DNA from: Lysinibacillus sp. KCTC 33748 | GTDB lineage: Bacteria > Bacillota > Bacilli > Bacillales_A > Planococcaceae | Direction: 5' to 3' | Assembly (NCBI RefSeq): GCF_002237755.1 | Contig: NZ_MWSJ01000002.1 | Span: forward strand, 186,001 to 250,000 | Length of the DNA stretch: 64,000 nucleotides | Part shown: in pieces, positions 36,057 to 45,253 of the stretch | Numbering within the stretch: the first letter of the stretch is position 1 | How the letters are laid out: the number at the start of each line of letters is the position of its first letter | The notes under the pieces: generated by a model | The model's input: the letters and a program-made list of their open reading frames with translations, nothing else | The model's database searches: none | What the model was told of the DNA's origin: nothing | Translations under genes and position numbers: made by a program

Positions 36057-37964
36057 TTGCGTAAATCTTTACCATTTGTATTAACGAAGGACCGCTCATT
36101 TTTTGAGTCATTAGGTGACTGGATGGGGGACGTCCTTTACGATGAATTACCTGAAAAGGGCTTTGAATGCCGTGATGAACAAATCTTTATGGCTTATCAA
36201 ATCGAGCAGGCCCTCAAAGAGAAAAACGTGCTTTTTGCAGAGGCAGGGGTAGGGACTGGTAAAACAATTGCCTATTTACTACCGGCTGTATCTTATGCAC
36301 GCTATACTGGTAAACCAGCCCTTATCGCATGTGCTGATGAAACCTTAATTGACCAGTTAGTAAAAGAGGGCGGCGATATTTATAAGCTACAAAAAACGTT
36401 AGGTCTTGAAATCGATGTCCGCCTAGCAAAGTCACGTGACCAATATTTATGCTTAAAGCGTTTTGAGGAAGCTGAGAAAGTCGAAACTGATGAATGGATT
36501 GATGATATTTCGTTTTCTATACCTGATGGAGTGTATGCACAGGGCTCGATGATTGCAATACAACCCTATGGTGAAAGAAGCGATTATCCAACAGTTAGTG
36601 ATGAAGATTGGCAAAAAGTAAATTACAACTCGATTATGCAGTGTTCAGTATGTGACCTACGTAATCGATGTGGTCAAACATTACATCGTGCACATTATCG
36701 TAAATCAGCGGATCTCATTATTTGTTCACAAGATTTTTTGATGGAACATTTAGCTACAAAGGAGTCGCGTGAACGTGAAGGGCAATTAGCTTTATTGCCG
36801 GATGTATCAATGATTGTGCTAGACGAAGGTCATTTATTAGAATATGCTGCACAAAAAGCAATGACGTATAAAGTACAGGCGACAACTATTGTTCAATTGT
36901 TAGAGCGTTTAATGGTAGATGGTGTGCGAGAACGTACATTATACGCGATGGAAAAATTACAAGATGACCATGAGCTATTTTTTGACCAACTACGAGACGA
37001 TCTAGTCGCTTCTAAAGAAGAGCGTAAACGTATTAACAAATCGCCAAATCTATTGAAATACGGGAAACAACTTATTCAAGATGTCGAAACATTACTTGAG
37101 GAATTTGTCTTTGAATCTGAAATGTATATGATTCCGGAGTATGAATTAAATATGGCAGAGGAGTATTTAGAACAATACGAGGCTTCTTTACGTATTTTTA
37201 TAGCACAAGGAGATGCAGTAGATTGGTTAGAGGAAACTGATGGGGAAGAAACGCTTGTCATTATGCCGCGTCTTATTACAGAAGTTTTAGCAGAAAAACT
37301 ATTCTCTAAAAAACTTCCAATCATATTTTCTTCAGCAACTTTATCAGTGAAAAAAGATTTTTCATATATTGCCTATAGTTTAGGAATTCGTGATTATCAA
37401 TCGTTTTCTGTTCCTTCTCCATTTGATTATGAAGAAGTTATGCGAATTTATTTACATGAACTTTCTCAAAAGGAGAAAACGTCGCGGGTTCAACAGCTAT
37501 TACGTGACGGTGAAAAAACTTTAATTTTATTTAAATCCAAACAAGCAATGTTAGATTTCAAAGCGGAACTACCTCTTATGGAACGAATGTATGTAGCGTT
37601 TGAAGGGGATCGTGAACTGTCAGGAATTGTTCGTGATTTCCAAGAAGGCGCGATCAAAACATTATGCTCCTATCATTTATGGGAAGGTCTAGATTTGCCG
37701 GAGGAGGCATTAACACGAGTTATTATTTTTGATTTACCGTTCCCTCCACACGATCCATTATTTGATGCGAAACGTACATTTGCAGAAAATCCATATGAAG
37801 AAGTGGAATTACCATTTATGCAACTTCGTTTGCAGCAAGGAATGGGGCGTTTAATTCGTACTTCAAACGACCGCGGAGATATCCATATTTTAATGAATGA
37901 AGAAGAGGCAAAGCAGCGGGAAACATTTGAAGATATATTAGCTGTTACCCCAGAAATAAAGTAG
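36057..37964 (+). CDS. DinG/YoaA-family ATP-dependent DNA helicase
   Basis: 635 residues, starting at TTG after AGAGGGGGAG. Motifs are Walker A EAGVGTGKTIAYLLP (about 61-75), LDEGHLLEY in place of DEAH, SSATLS and QGMGRLIR (motif VI). Four cysteines, one in YLCLKRF and three in MQCSVCDLRNRCG, match the iron-sulphur site of XPD/DinG helicases. It is the counterpart of B. subtilis YpvA. Likely role: unwinding damaged or structured DNA. Followed by a terminator and then the eut locus. Confidence 0.9.
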   Translation: MRKSLPFVLTKDRSFFESLGDWMGDVLYDELPEKGFECRDEQIFMAYQIEQALKEKNVLFAEAGVGTGKTIAYLLPAVSYARYTGKPALIACADETLIDQLVKEGGDIYKLQKTLGLEIDVRLAKSRDQYLCLKRFEEAEKVETDEWIDDISFSIPDGVYAQGSMIAIQPYGERSDYPTVSDEDWQKVNYNSIMQCSVCDLRNRCGQTLHRAHYRKSADLIICSQDFLMEHLATKESREREGQLALLPDVSMIVLDEGHLLEYAAQKAMTYKVQATTIVQLLERLMVDGVRERTLYAMEKLQDDHELFFDQLRDDLVASKEERKRINKSPNLLKYGKQLIQDVETLLEEFVFESEMYMIPEYELNMAEEYLEQYEASLRIFIAQGDAVDWLEETDGEETLVIMPRLITEVLAEKLFSKKLPIIFSSATLSVKKDFSYIAYSLGIRDYQSFSVPSPFDYEEVMRIYLHELSQKEKTSRVQQLLRDGEKTLILFKSKQAMLDFKAELPLMERMYVAFEGDRELSGIVRDFQEGAIKTLCSYHLWEGLDLPEEALTRVIIFDLPFPPHDPLFDAKRTFAENPYEEVELPFMQLRLQQGMGRLIRTSNDRGDIHILMNEEEAKQRETFEDILAVTPEIK

Positions 37965-37967
37965 AAA

Positions 37968-38006
37968 AAAGCGAGTTTGCACCTGTTGCATTCTCGCTTT
38001 TTTTAT
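37968..38006 (+). terminator. Terminator after the DinG-type helicase gene
   Basis: AAAGCGAG and CTCGCTTT form the stem with a partly paired loop; T7 follows. Confidence 0.85.
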
Positions 38007-38131
38007 ATATTAAAATAACATTTTTATCGTGGGATAATGTTGTGTTTGAAAAAAGTGTTGAATATTTCTCTTTTAAGCTATATAGTTCTTTGTAATGCAA
38101 TGAAATTTAATAAAATAAATTATTTTTTATA

Positions 38132-38161
38132 TTGAAAATAATTTTGCAAAAGGTTTATAAT
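38132..38161 (+). promoter_or_regulatory. SigmaA promoter of the eut operon
   Basis: TTGAAA at 38132-38137 and TATAAT at 38156-38161 with an 18-base spacer lie about 60 bases upstream of eutW. No cobalamin riboswitch or catabolite-repression site was recognised in the 240-base gap. Confidence 0.6.
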
Positions 38162-38208
38162 AATGACAAGAAATTTTAGAATAATCAAATTTAATATTTA
38201 ATTATTCT

Positions 38209-39651
38209 GTGATAGGGGGCATGAACCTGTCGAACATTCAATCATTGTGTCGAAAATATACGAGCTTATCTGCAACGGATGTAGAGAAGTTAATAGAACT
38301 TGAAATTACATTATCGTATTACGCTGAGTTGACAGATTGTTATATGTTCATAGATTGTATGCTGGAAAACTTGCCACATGCAATTGTTGTGGCAGAGGCA
38401 TTCCCAAAAACAGAAAGAGGCTTATACGAAAAATCTGTAATTGGCAAATTTGTCTTTGAAAGCTTTGAGCCAGCAGTATTTGCTGCTTTTAAAAATAAAG
38501 AAAAATCGTCAATGACTAGAGCAATCACTCAGGAAGGCATAACGGTTGAACAAAACGTTGTTCCTCTCTTTAATGACCAACAACAAGTTATTGCTGTGTT
38601 AATCCAAGAAAAAAAGGTGGAAATGAAAACAACACCTAAAGATGATTTTCAACAAATGCCTTTTGCATTAATTGAGCATATTGTTGAGCCGAACTCTCAA
38701 CCGATTCCAGTTGTTTCTGATTTGCTAGTGGAATCGATTATTCTTACAAATCATGAAAACAAAGTCATCTATAGCAATCCTGCAGGCTACCAATTTATAT
38801 CAGAGCTATCCGGACTTGAGCGTTTTAACAACGTTGCTTTGGATGAAATTTTACCTTTTTTACAGGAAATCTATGATAAAGGCGATGATGTCTTTTTCTT
38901 AGAAGTTACGATTGATCGTAAATCTTTTATTGTGAAGAAAATTCCTATTCGTGATCAACGTGATAAAGTGACACTTCTCATAATTCATGATCTTACAGAG
39001 CTTAAGCTGAAAGAAAATGAATTAATGATGAAAACATTCGCTATAAGAGAGATTCACCACAGAGTGAAAAATAATTTACAAACAGTCACGAGTCTATTGC
39101 GCTTGCAAATGCGAAATGACTTGTCAGCTTCCAGTGCGAGTGCTTTTCAAGAGGCATTAAATCGTATATATAGTATTTCATCTGTTTATGAACTTATTTT
39201 AGAAAATGAGGATAACGCTGAAGAGAAAGTAGATGTTATCGCGTTATCTAAAAAGATTGGTCATAAAATGGTTGGCACATCCAACACATCATCTATTCAA
39301 TTAACCTTTCATCACGATAATATACAGTTATTTTGTCATTCTAAAAAAGCTGTTTCGCTCGCATTAATCATTTGTGAGCTACTGCAAAATGCACTGAAAT
39401 ATGCTTTTATTGGTCGTGAAGAGGGAACAATCGATATCCAATTTCAAAAAGATGCTTCTTCTATTTCACTTCATATTTCTGACAATGGCGTTGGAATGCA
39501 AGAGGTGAAGGCATCGTTTGGAATGGAGATTATAACAAGGCTTGTTGAACATGATTTAGCTGGCATATTTTCAATTATCCCTAGTGAACAAGGTACACAT
39601 ACTCAAATCCAGTTCCCTGTAAGTGAGGAGGTATTTATCCTAAATGACTAG
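38209..39651 (+). CDS. eutW: EutW-like sensor histidine kinase (HisKA_2 family)
   Basis: 476-480 residues. A cytosolic N-terminal sensor (about 1-130) and a PAS domain (about 165-270) are followed by the HisKA_2 phosphoacceptor IREIHHRVKNNLQTVTSLL and an HATPase with LLQNALKYAF and DNGVGM. There are no membrane helices. In enterococci EutW autophosphorylates on sensing ethanolamine and activates EutV. GTG 38209 or ATG 38221 may be the start: AGGGGG is too close to the ATG, while no site precedes the GTG. It overlaps eutV by eight bases. Confidence 0.92.
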   Translation: MIGGMNLSNIQSLCRKYTSLSATDVEKLIELEITLSYYAELTDCYMFIDCMLENLPHAIVVAEAFPKTERGLYEKSVIGKFVFESFEPAVFAAFKNKEKSSMTRAITQEGITVEQNVVPLFNDQQQVIAVLIQEKKVEMKTTPKDDFQQMPFALIEHIVEPNSQPIPVVSDLLVESIILTNHENKVIYSNPAGYQFISELSGLERFNNVALDEILPFLQEIYDKGDDVFFLEVTIDRKSFIVKKIPIRDQRDKVTLLIIHDLTELKLKENELMMKTFAIREIHHRVKNNLQTVTSLLRLQMRNDLSASSASAFQEALNRIYSISSVYELILENEDNAEEKVDVIALSKKIGHKMVGTSNTSSIQLTFHHDNIQLFCHSKKAVSLALIICELLQNALKYAFIGREEGTIDIQFQKDASSISLHISDNGVGMQEVKASFGMEIITRLVEHDLAGIFSIIPSEQGTHTQIQFPVSEEVFILND

Positions 39652-40222
39652 GAAAGTTATGATTGTCGAAGATGAGTCCCTTATTGCAATTGATTTGAAG
39701 TTTATGTTAGAGGATAATGGCTACGAAGTGGTAGCGCAAGCAAACAATGGAGAATCAGCAATTGAGTTGGCTTTTACACATAAGCCACAGTTAATCTTAA
39801 TGGACATTAAAATGCCAAAGCTAGATGGTTTAAAGGCAAGTAAAGTTATTGAACAGCAGCTTGGTATACCAGTGCTATTTATATCAGCTTATAGTGAAAA
39901 AGAATTGTTACTGTACATGAAGCAGGATAATATTTTAGGCTATGTTATGAAACCGTTTTCTGAGAAGAATGTCCTTCCGGCGTTGGAAGTAGCATTTCAC
40001 CAGATTGATAAGTTCAACCGTTTAAACGGGGAATTACTGCATAAACAAACAGAAATAGAAAAGCGAAAAATAATCGAACGAGCAAAAGGTTTGCTCATGA
40101 AGTCAGAGAACCTTAGTGAGGACGAAGCTTATAAAAAAATTCGAAGTGAAAGTATGCAGACTCAACAGGAAATGGCGCTTATTGCAAGGCGCATTATCAA
40201 TACTTTACAAGTAAATAGTTAA
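39644..40222 (+). CDS. eutV: EutV, ANTAR-domain antitermination response regulator
   Basis: 192 residues. The receiver has VEDE, phosphoacceptor Asp in LILMDIKMPK (about residue 54) and Lys in YVMKPFS. The C-terminal ANTAR RNA-binding domain (about 130-190) reads KIIERAKGLLMKSENLSEDE then KIRSESM. Phosphorylated EutV dimers bind a dual AnnGnn hexaloop RNA and block terminators. Such a motif lies over the end of this very gene and the terminator behind it. Confidence 0.96.
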   Translation: MTRKVMIVEDESLIAIDLKFMLEDNGYEVVAQANNGESAIELAFTHKPQLILMDIKMPKLDGLKASKVIEQQLGIPVLFISAYSEKELLLYMKQDNILGYVMKPFSEKNVLPALEVAFHQIDKFNRLNGELLHKQTEIEKRKIIERAKGLLMKSENLSEDEAYKKIRSESMQTQQEMALIARRIINTLQVNS

Positions 40223-40270
40223 AGCAAAGACGCTTTAAAGAGATCTCCTCTTTAAATGCGTCTTTTTTTT
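40175..40270 (+). promoter_or_regulatory. ANTAR (EutV) dual-hairpin site overlapping a terminator
   Basis: P1: GCGCTT-ATTGCA-AGGCGC at 40175-40192. P2: TTAAAGC-AAAGAC-GCTTTAA at 40219-40238. Both have six-base loops with A at position 1 and G at position 4, the hallmark of ANTAR targets. P2 shares its 3' half with the 5' arm of a terminator (AAGACGC then TTTAAAGAG, 40227-40242, pairing with 40248-40264) followed by T8. P2 and the terminator cannot form together. The linker between P1 and P2 is 26 bases, longer than in several known sites. Confidence 0.85.
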
Positions 40271-40303
40271 ATATATAGAAAAATAAAAGGGGTGATGAGA
40301 AGG

Positions 40304-41557
40304 ATGGCAATGATAGGAACGGTGATCGTTTATATTATTATGATTTGTGCAGTATTAGGAGCAATTGGAGCAATTCGAGATGCTGAATATGGAATCGGTA
40401 AAGAGTTTATGAATGGAATTCATACGGTTGGACATATTTTTGTACCTGCTGCAGGGATCATGGCAGCTATACCTTACTTAACGTGGTTTATAAGTCATTT
40501 TATTAGCCCAATTTTTGAATGGATTGGTGCTGATCCAGCGATTGCGGCAACGACAATTTTAGCGTCGGACATGGGGGGATATCAATTAGCAAATGCTTTA
40601 AAAGAGTCCTATGAGGGATGGGTCATGGCTCTAGTTGTCGGATTTATGTCAGGTGCAACAATTGTGTTCTCTATTCCAATGGGGCTTGCCATGTTAGATA
40701 AGCGAGATCATAAATATATGGCTTTAGGTATTATGGCGGGTGTTTTAACAATTCCGATTGGAGCATTTATTTCTTCTATTTTGATTGTGATGTTCAATAC
40801 GGAGGTTCGTGAAGTAATTAGTACAACAGCGGCACCAACATATGTTTTTGCCATTTCTGTTTTACAAATATTAATTAATTTATTGCCATTATTTATTTTT
40901 GTCGTGTTAATTGCGTTAGGTCTAAAACTAATTCCAAATGGCATGATCAAAGGCTTCATGATTTTTGGACGTGTGATGGATGCTGCTATCAAGCTTGTGC
41001 TAGTGTTCTCGATTGTAGAAATTTTCACAGGTATTTTTACGAAGGTTTTTGGTGCATGGGGCTTTGATCCGATCATGGCAGATAAAGTCGATCAATTCCG
41101 GGCACTTGAAACAGCTGGATACATCGGTATTATGCTAGCGGGTGCATTCCCAATGGTGTACTTAATAAGAAAATATGCATCGAAGCCTCTAGAGGCAGGA
41201 GGTAAAAAATTAGGCCTATCGTCAGTAGGGAGCGCAGGTATTTTAGCGACAATTGCTAATATTTTAGCCATGTTTACACTTGTTCGACATATGCCACCGA
41301 AAGATAAGGTCATTATCATTGCCTTTGGAGTTTGTTCAGCATTCCTTCTAGGAGATCATTTATCGTTTACAGCTAACTTCCAACCGACCATTATTTTACC
41401 GGTTATTGCAGGTAAGTTTTTAGCGGGTGTTATCGCAATTATATTGGCCTATAAGCTATCTGTTCCTACAGCTCTAAGGCTAGAACAAGAGGATCGTGAG
41501 GCAGGCATTATTAAAGAAGGAGAATATTTAACAGATACTAGCCTTGAAAAAACTTGA
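40304..41557 (+). CDS. eutH: EutH, ethanolamine permease
   Basis: 417 residues from ATG 40304, with AAGGGGTGATG upstream; codons before it read through the terminator. About ten hydrophobic helices, with conserved AGIMAAIPYLTWFI, ASDMGGYQLA, GDHLSFTANFQP and the EutH family layout. It brings protonated ethanolamine into the cell at low external concentration. It is the first gene behind the EutV-controlled terminator. Confidence 0.95.
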   Translation: MAMIGTVIVYIIMICAVLGAIGAIRDAEYGIGKEFMNGIHTVGHIFVPAAGIMAAIPYLTWFISHFISPIFEWIGADPAIAATTILASDMGGYQLANALKESYEGWVMALVVGFMSGATIVFSIPMGLAMLDKRDHKYMALGIMAGVLTIPIGAFISSILIVMFNTEVREVISTTAAPTYVFAISVLQILINLLPLFIFVVLIALGLKLIPNGMIKGFMIFGRVMDAAIKLVLVFSIVEIFTGIFTKVFGAWGFDPIMADKVDQFRALETAGYIGIMLAGAFPMVYLIRKYASKPLEAGGKKLGLSSVGSAGILATIANILAMFTLVRHMPPKDKVIIIAFGVCSAFLLGDHLSFTANFQPTIILPVIAGKFLAGVIAIILAYKLSVPTALRLEQEDREAGIIKEGEYLTDTSLEKT

Positions 41558-41572
41558 AAGAGGTGATGACGT

Positions 41573-41914
41573 GTGAGTGAAGAAAAGAAACGGTTTATTC
41601 AGGAGTTTGTGCCAGGAAAGCAGCTAACATTAAGTCATCTAATCGCAAACCCTGACCCTGATATGTTTCAAAAGCTAGGTATTCAAGAAGCAGGTGCACT
41701 TGGCATCATGACATGTACACCAAGTGAGACAGTTATTATCGCAGGGGATTTAGCAACAAAGGCAGCGAACGTAAAACTTGGGTTTTTAGATCGCTTTACC
41801 GGCAGTCTCGTAATTGTTGGCAGTGTTTCCGAGGTTGAAATGGCGATGTTAGAGATTAATCGTTTTCTATCAGAGAAGCTTGGCTATACGCCATCAAAAA
41901 TAACGAAGTCATAG
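41573..41914 (+). CDS. eutS: EutS, circularly permuted BMC shell protein
   Basis: 113 residues starting at GTG after AAAGAGGTGATGAC. FIQEFVPGKQLTLSHLIANP is the N-terminal beta-barrel strand of EutS/PduU, followed by one permuted BMC domain (GALGIMTCTPSETVIIAGDLA in outline). Hexamers form facet tiles with an N-terminal barrel covering the pore. Confidence 0.95.
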   Translation: MSEEKKRFIQEFVPGKQLTLSHLIANPDPDMFQKLGIQEAGALGIMTCTPSETVIIAGDLATKAANVKLGFLDRFTGSLVIVGSVSEVEMAMLEINRFLSEKLGYTPSKITKS

Positions 41915-41915
41915 G

Positions 41916-42422
41916 ATGTGCCGTATGAAAAATCGAGTAATGATCATAGGTGGTGTGCAAGCAGGGAAGTCGACATTAATGAATGCGTTATTAGGAAAAG
42001 ATAGACAAGCCAATAAAACACAGGCGCTCGTTTATGATGACTGGATTGTTGATACACCCGGAGAATATATAGAAAATCCAATGTATTACAAAAACATCAT
42101 GGCAACATCGCTTGAAGTGACACATGTAATTTATTTGCAGGATGCCACGTCATCAAGGAGTGTTTTTCCTCCGCAATTTAGCTTAGGAATTCCTAAAATA
42201 CAAATTGGTGTTATTACAAAAATTGATGCACCACTTGCAGATGTAGAAAGAGCAACAGCGTTATTACAAAATGTCATGACACATGGTCCTATTGTGAAAA
42301 CCTCTTCGTGGCAAAAGCTTGGTGTTGAGTTTATAGCGCCACTTATTCAGCTCAATTGTGACGAAGAAATTCGCCAATTTGTGAAGGATCGTGATAGTCC
42401 TTATCTCATGTATAGCCCGTAG
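41916..42422 (+). CDS. eutP: EutP/PduV-family small GTPase-like protein
   Basis: 168 residues. P-loop GGVQAGKSTLMNALLG, switch region VDTPGEYIENPMYY and ITKID for guanine specificity are present. ATG 41916 or ATG 41925 (MKNRVMIIGG) may be the start. EutP/PduV proteins associate with the microcompartment; Salmonella EutP has been reported to have acetate kinase activity, which would complement the acetyl phosphate made here. Confidence 0.92.
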   Translation: MCRMKNRVMIIGGVQAGKSTLMNALLGKDRQANKTQALVYDDWIVDTPGEYIENPMYYKNIMATSLEVTHVIYLQDATSSRSVFPPQFSLGIPKIQIGVITKIDAPLADVERATALLQNVMTHGPIVKTSSWQKLGVEFIAPLIQLNCDEEIRQFVKDRDSPYLMYSP

Positions 42423-42443
42423 TGGCGAGAGGGGGGGAGTAAG

Positions 42444-43868
42444 TTGAAGACCGAAAAAATTTATAGTGCAGGCATTGATATTGGAACAAGTACAACAAAA
42501 ATGGTCGTCAGTAGTTTTCTGTTGAAAAACGTTGCAGGTGTAACGCATGTGCCTCGAATAGAAATTATTGAAAAAACGGTTTTACATCAAAGCCCGATTA
42601 TTAAAACACCATTTATCAATAAAGAAATTATCGATATGGAAAAAATCGAGCAATTTATTTTTCAGCAATATCAATTGGCCCAAATTGCACCAGCAGATAT
42701 TGCAACAGGTGCCATTATTATTACAGGCGAATCTGCAACAAAAGAAAATGCTAGCGAGGTGGTTCATGCGATCGCAGATACAGCTGGACACTTTTTAGTT
42801 GCTACTGCCGGACCCGATTTGGAGGGAATCATTGCAGCAAAGGGTGCGGGTACTTTACAACAATCTAAAAATACGGCCAAAGTTATCGCTAATATCGATA
42901 TCGGTGGTGGTACAGCAAATATTGCGGTAATGCAGTACGGAGAAGTAATCGGTACGTGTACATTGCATGTCGGAGGGAGACTCATAGAATTTCAAAATGG
43001 CATTGTCCAATCGATTTCACCACCCATTATGAAACTGATGAAAAAATGGTCAAAGCCATTAAAGGTGGGTGATGCAGCAGAGGATGTACGTGTCACACAA
43101 CTAATCCAAGAAATGGCGGATATAGTAGCGATGACTCTAAGCGGACAATTGACAGATGAACAACATCCGTTATTGCTAGGACATTTGCCAACTTGGAATA
43201 AACCAGTTGAAGCAGTCGTTTTTTCCGGTGGTGTAGCTGCTTGTATTTATGAACAGGAATGTACAAACCGTCAATATGATGATATCGGCGAAAAATTGGC
43301 GACATATCTTTTGCAGCACGAACAGTTACAATCCTTTTTATGGCTAAAACCAGAGGAAACAGCACGGGCAACGGTGACTGGTGCAGGTACCCAAACAACT
43401 GAGATTAGTGGTGCAACGATTCAAGTAGACGCGGAAATTTTGCCTTTAAAAAATGTGCCTGTTTTCGATTGTCATTTGGATACGAACAGCCAAGAATTCG
43501 ACTATGCGGTAAAAACAGCGGTTGAACGAGCCGATGCTCTATTTTCTATACAGGAGAATCGCTCTCCGTTTGCACTCTATTTCAGCCAGTTACCCTATTT
43601 AAGCTTCCAGGATGTCCGTGCTTTATGTGAGGCTATTTTGAAACACTTAGCGACGATAAGCTCCAAGGAACTACCAATTATCATAGTCATTCAATCAGAT
43701 TATGCAAAAGTTATTGGGCAAACGTTACAAGCGATTAATCAAACAGTTCCCATCATTTGCATCGATCAAATCAAAGTGGAAACAGGCGATTACATTGACA
43801 TTGGGGAAGTACTGCCATCTGGAGTTGTCCCAGTCGTTGTAAAAACACTTGCTTTTCACTCAAAGTAA
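42444..43868 (+). CDS. eutA: EutA, ethanolamine ammonia-lyase reactivase
   Basis: 474 residues, starting at TTG after GAGGGGGGGAG. It has the actin/Hsp70-like ATPase fold with phosphate loops AGIDIGTSTTKMVV (about 5-18) and NIDIGGGTANIAV (about 152-164) and adenosine motif VVFSGGVAACI. It exchanges damaged cobalamin in EutBC for fresh cofactor using ATP. Confidence 0.95.
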   Translation: MKTEKIYSAGIDIGTSTTKMVVSSFLLKNVAGVTHVPRIEIIEKTVLHQSPIIKTPFINKEIIDMEKIEQFIFQQYQLAQIAPADIATGAIIITGESATKENASEVVHAIADTAGHFLVATAGPDLEGIIAAKGAGTLQQSKNTAKVIANIDIGGGTANIAVMQYGEVIGTCTLHVGGRLIEFQNGIVQSISPPIMKLMKKWSKPLKVGDAAEDVRVTQLIQEMADIVAMTLSGQLTDEQHPLLLGHLPTWNKPVEAVVFSGGVAACIYEQECTNRQYDDIGEKLATYLLQHEQLQSFLWLKPEETARATVTGAGTQTTEISGATIQVDAEILPLKNVPVFDCHLDTNSQEFDYAVKTAVERADALFSIQENRSPFALYFSQLPYLSFQDVRALCEAILKHLATISSKELPIIIVIQSDYAKVIGQTLQAINQTVPIICIDQIKVETGDYIDIGEVLPSGVVPVVVKTLAFHSK

Positions 43869-43879
43869 GGAGGATGAAT

Positions 43880-45244
43880 GTGAATCTATCGGTGATATTT
43901 GGTGGAGAAAAATATAATTTTAAATCATTGAAGGATGTAATGGCCAAGGCCAATGAAGAAAAATCAGGAGATCAGTTAGCTGGAATTGCTGCTGAATCTG
44001 TACAACAAAGAATTGCGGCAAAGGCGGTTCTAAGTGAGCTGTTAGTGAAAGATATAAGAGAAAATCCATTAGTTCCTCCCGAAGAGGATGAAGTGACACG
44101 CATTATTGAAGGTGATGTTAATGAGCAAATTTATGGAGAAATTAAAAACTGGAGTATCGAGCAACTTAGAGAATACATTTTATCCAATGACACAGGCGAC
44201 AGGGAATTAAAACGCTTAAGCAAGGGCATGAATTCAGAAATTATTGCATCCGTTACAAAGCTAATGTCCAACTTAGATCTTGTCCATGCGGCCAATAAAG
44301 TGGAAATACTGTCAACTTGTAATAGTACGATCGGACAAAAGGGCACACTTTCCTCAAGATTACAGCCGAATCATCCAACAGACAATATTGACGGTATTAT
44401 TGCTTCATTAAAAGAAGGCTTGTCCTATGGTATAGGTGATGCGGTCATTGGGATTAACCCAGTAGATGATTCAGTTGAAAGTGTGAAAAAAGTATTGCAA
44501 GCAACAAAGGAGTTTATCAATGATTGGTCGATTCCTACACAAAACTGTGTGTTAGCACATATTACAACACAGATGAAGGCTATTAAACAAGGTGCACCTG
44601 CCGATATGATTTTCCAAAGTATTGCTGGAACAGAAATTGCTAACCGCTCGTTTGGTATTTCTGCTGACCTAATAAGAGAAGCAGAGGAGCTTGTGAAAAA
44701 GCAAGGCACAGGAACTGGACCGAATTTATTCTATTTTGAAACTGGACAAGGCTCGGAGCTATCTGCTGAGGCACATATGGATATTGACCAAGTAACACTT
44801 GAATCGCGCAATTACGGATTTGCTAGACATTTTAATCCGTATATTGTGAACACGGTAGTTGGCTTTATTGGACCTGAGTATTTATACAATAACAAACAGG
44901 TTATACGTGCAGGACTAGAAGATCACTTTATGGGCAAAATGCACGGCATTCCAATGGGCGTTGATATTTGTTACACAAACCATATTAAAGCAGACCAAAA
45001 TGATGTTGAAGATCTAAGTGTTTTATTAACAGCTGCTGGTGTCAACTTTATTATAGCTGCACCAATGGGCGACGATGTCATGCTGAACTATCAGTCAATG
45101 AGCTTCCATGATGTCGCTACATTACTTCAAACGTTTGGTAAAAAACCAGCACCTGCATTTCTAGCGTGGTTAGAAAAAATGGGCATTTATGAAAATGGTC
45201 GTCTATCTGCAATAGCTGGCGATTTATCTATATTTGAAAGGTAG
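43880..45244 (+). CDS. eutB: EutB, ethanolamine ammonia-lyase large subunit
   Basis: 454 residues from GTG 43880, six bases behind AGGAGG; the ATG at 43874 touches the ribosome site and is less likely. Family blocks include LSSRLQPNHPTDNIDGI, GDAVIGINPV, NYGFARHFNPYIVNTVVGFI and MGVDICYTNHIKADQND. With EutC and adenosylcobalamin it splits ethanolamine into acetaldehyde and ammonia. It forms the TIM-barrel core of the lyase. Confidence 0.97.
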   Translation: MNLSVIFGGEKYNFKSLKDVMAKANEEKSGDQLAGIAAESVQQRIAAKAVLSELLVKDIRENPLVPPEEDEVTRIIEGDVNEQIYGEIKNWSIEQLREYILSNDTGDRELKRLSKGMNSEIIASVTKLMSNLDLVHAANKVEILSTCNSTIGQKGTLSSRLQPNHPTDNIDGIIASLKEGLSYGIGDAVIGINPVDDSVESVKKVLQATKEFINDWSIPTQNCVLAHITTQMKAIKQGAPADMIFQSIAGTEIANRSFGISADLIREAEELVKKQGTGTGPNLFYFETGQGSELSAEAHMDIDQVTLESRNYGFARHFNPYIVNTVVGFIGPEYLYNNKQVIRAGLEDHFMGKMHGIPMGVDICYTNHIKADQNDVEDLSVLLTAAGVNFIIAAPMGDDVMLNYQSMSFHDVATLLQTFGKKPAPAFLAWLEKMGIYENGRLSAIAGDLSIFER

Positions 45245-45253
45245 GTGAGTCCA

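Noticed and set aside
37965..38220. Cobalamin riboswitch upstream of eutW
   Set aside because: No B12-box-like sequence or G-rich receptor fold could be seen in this AT-rich gap.
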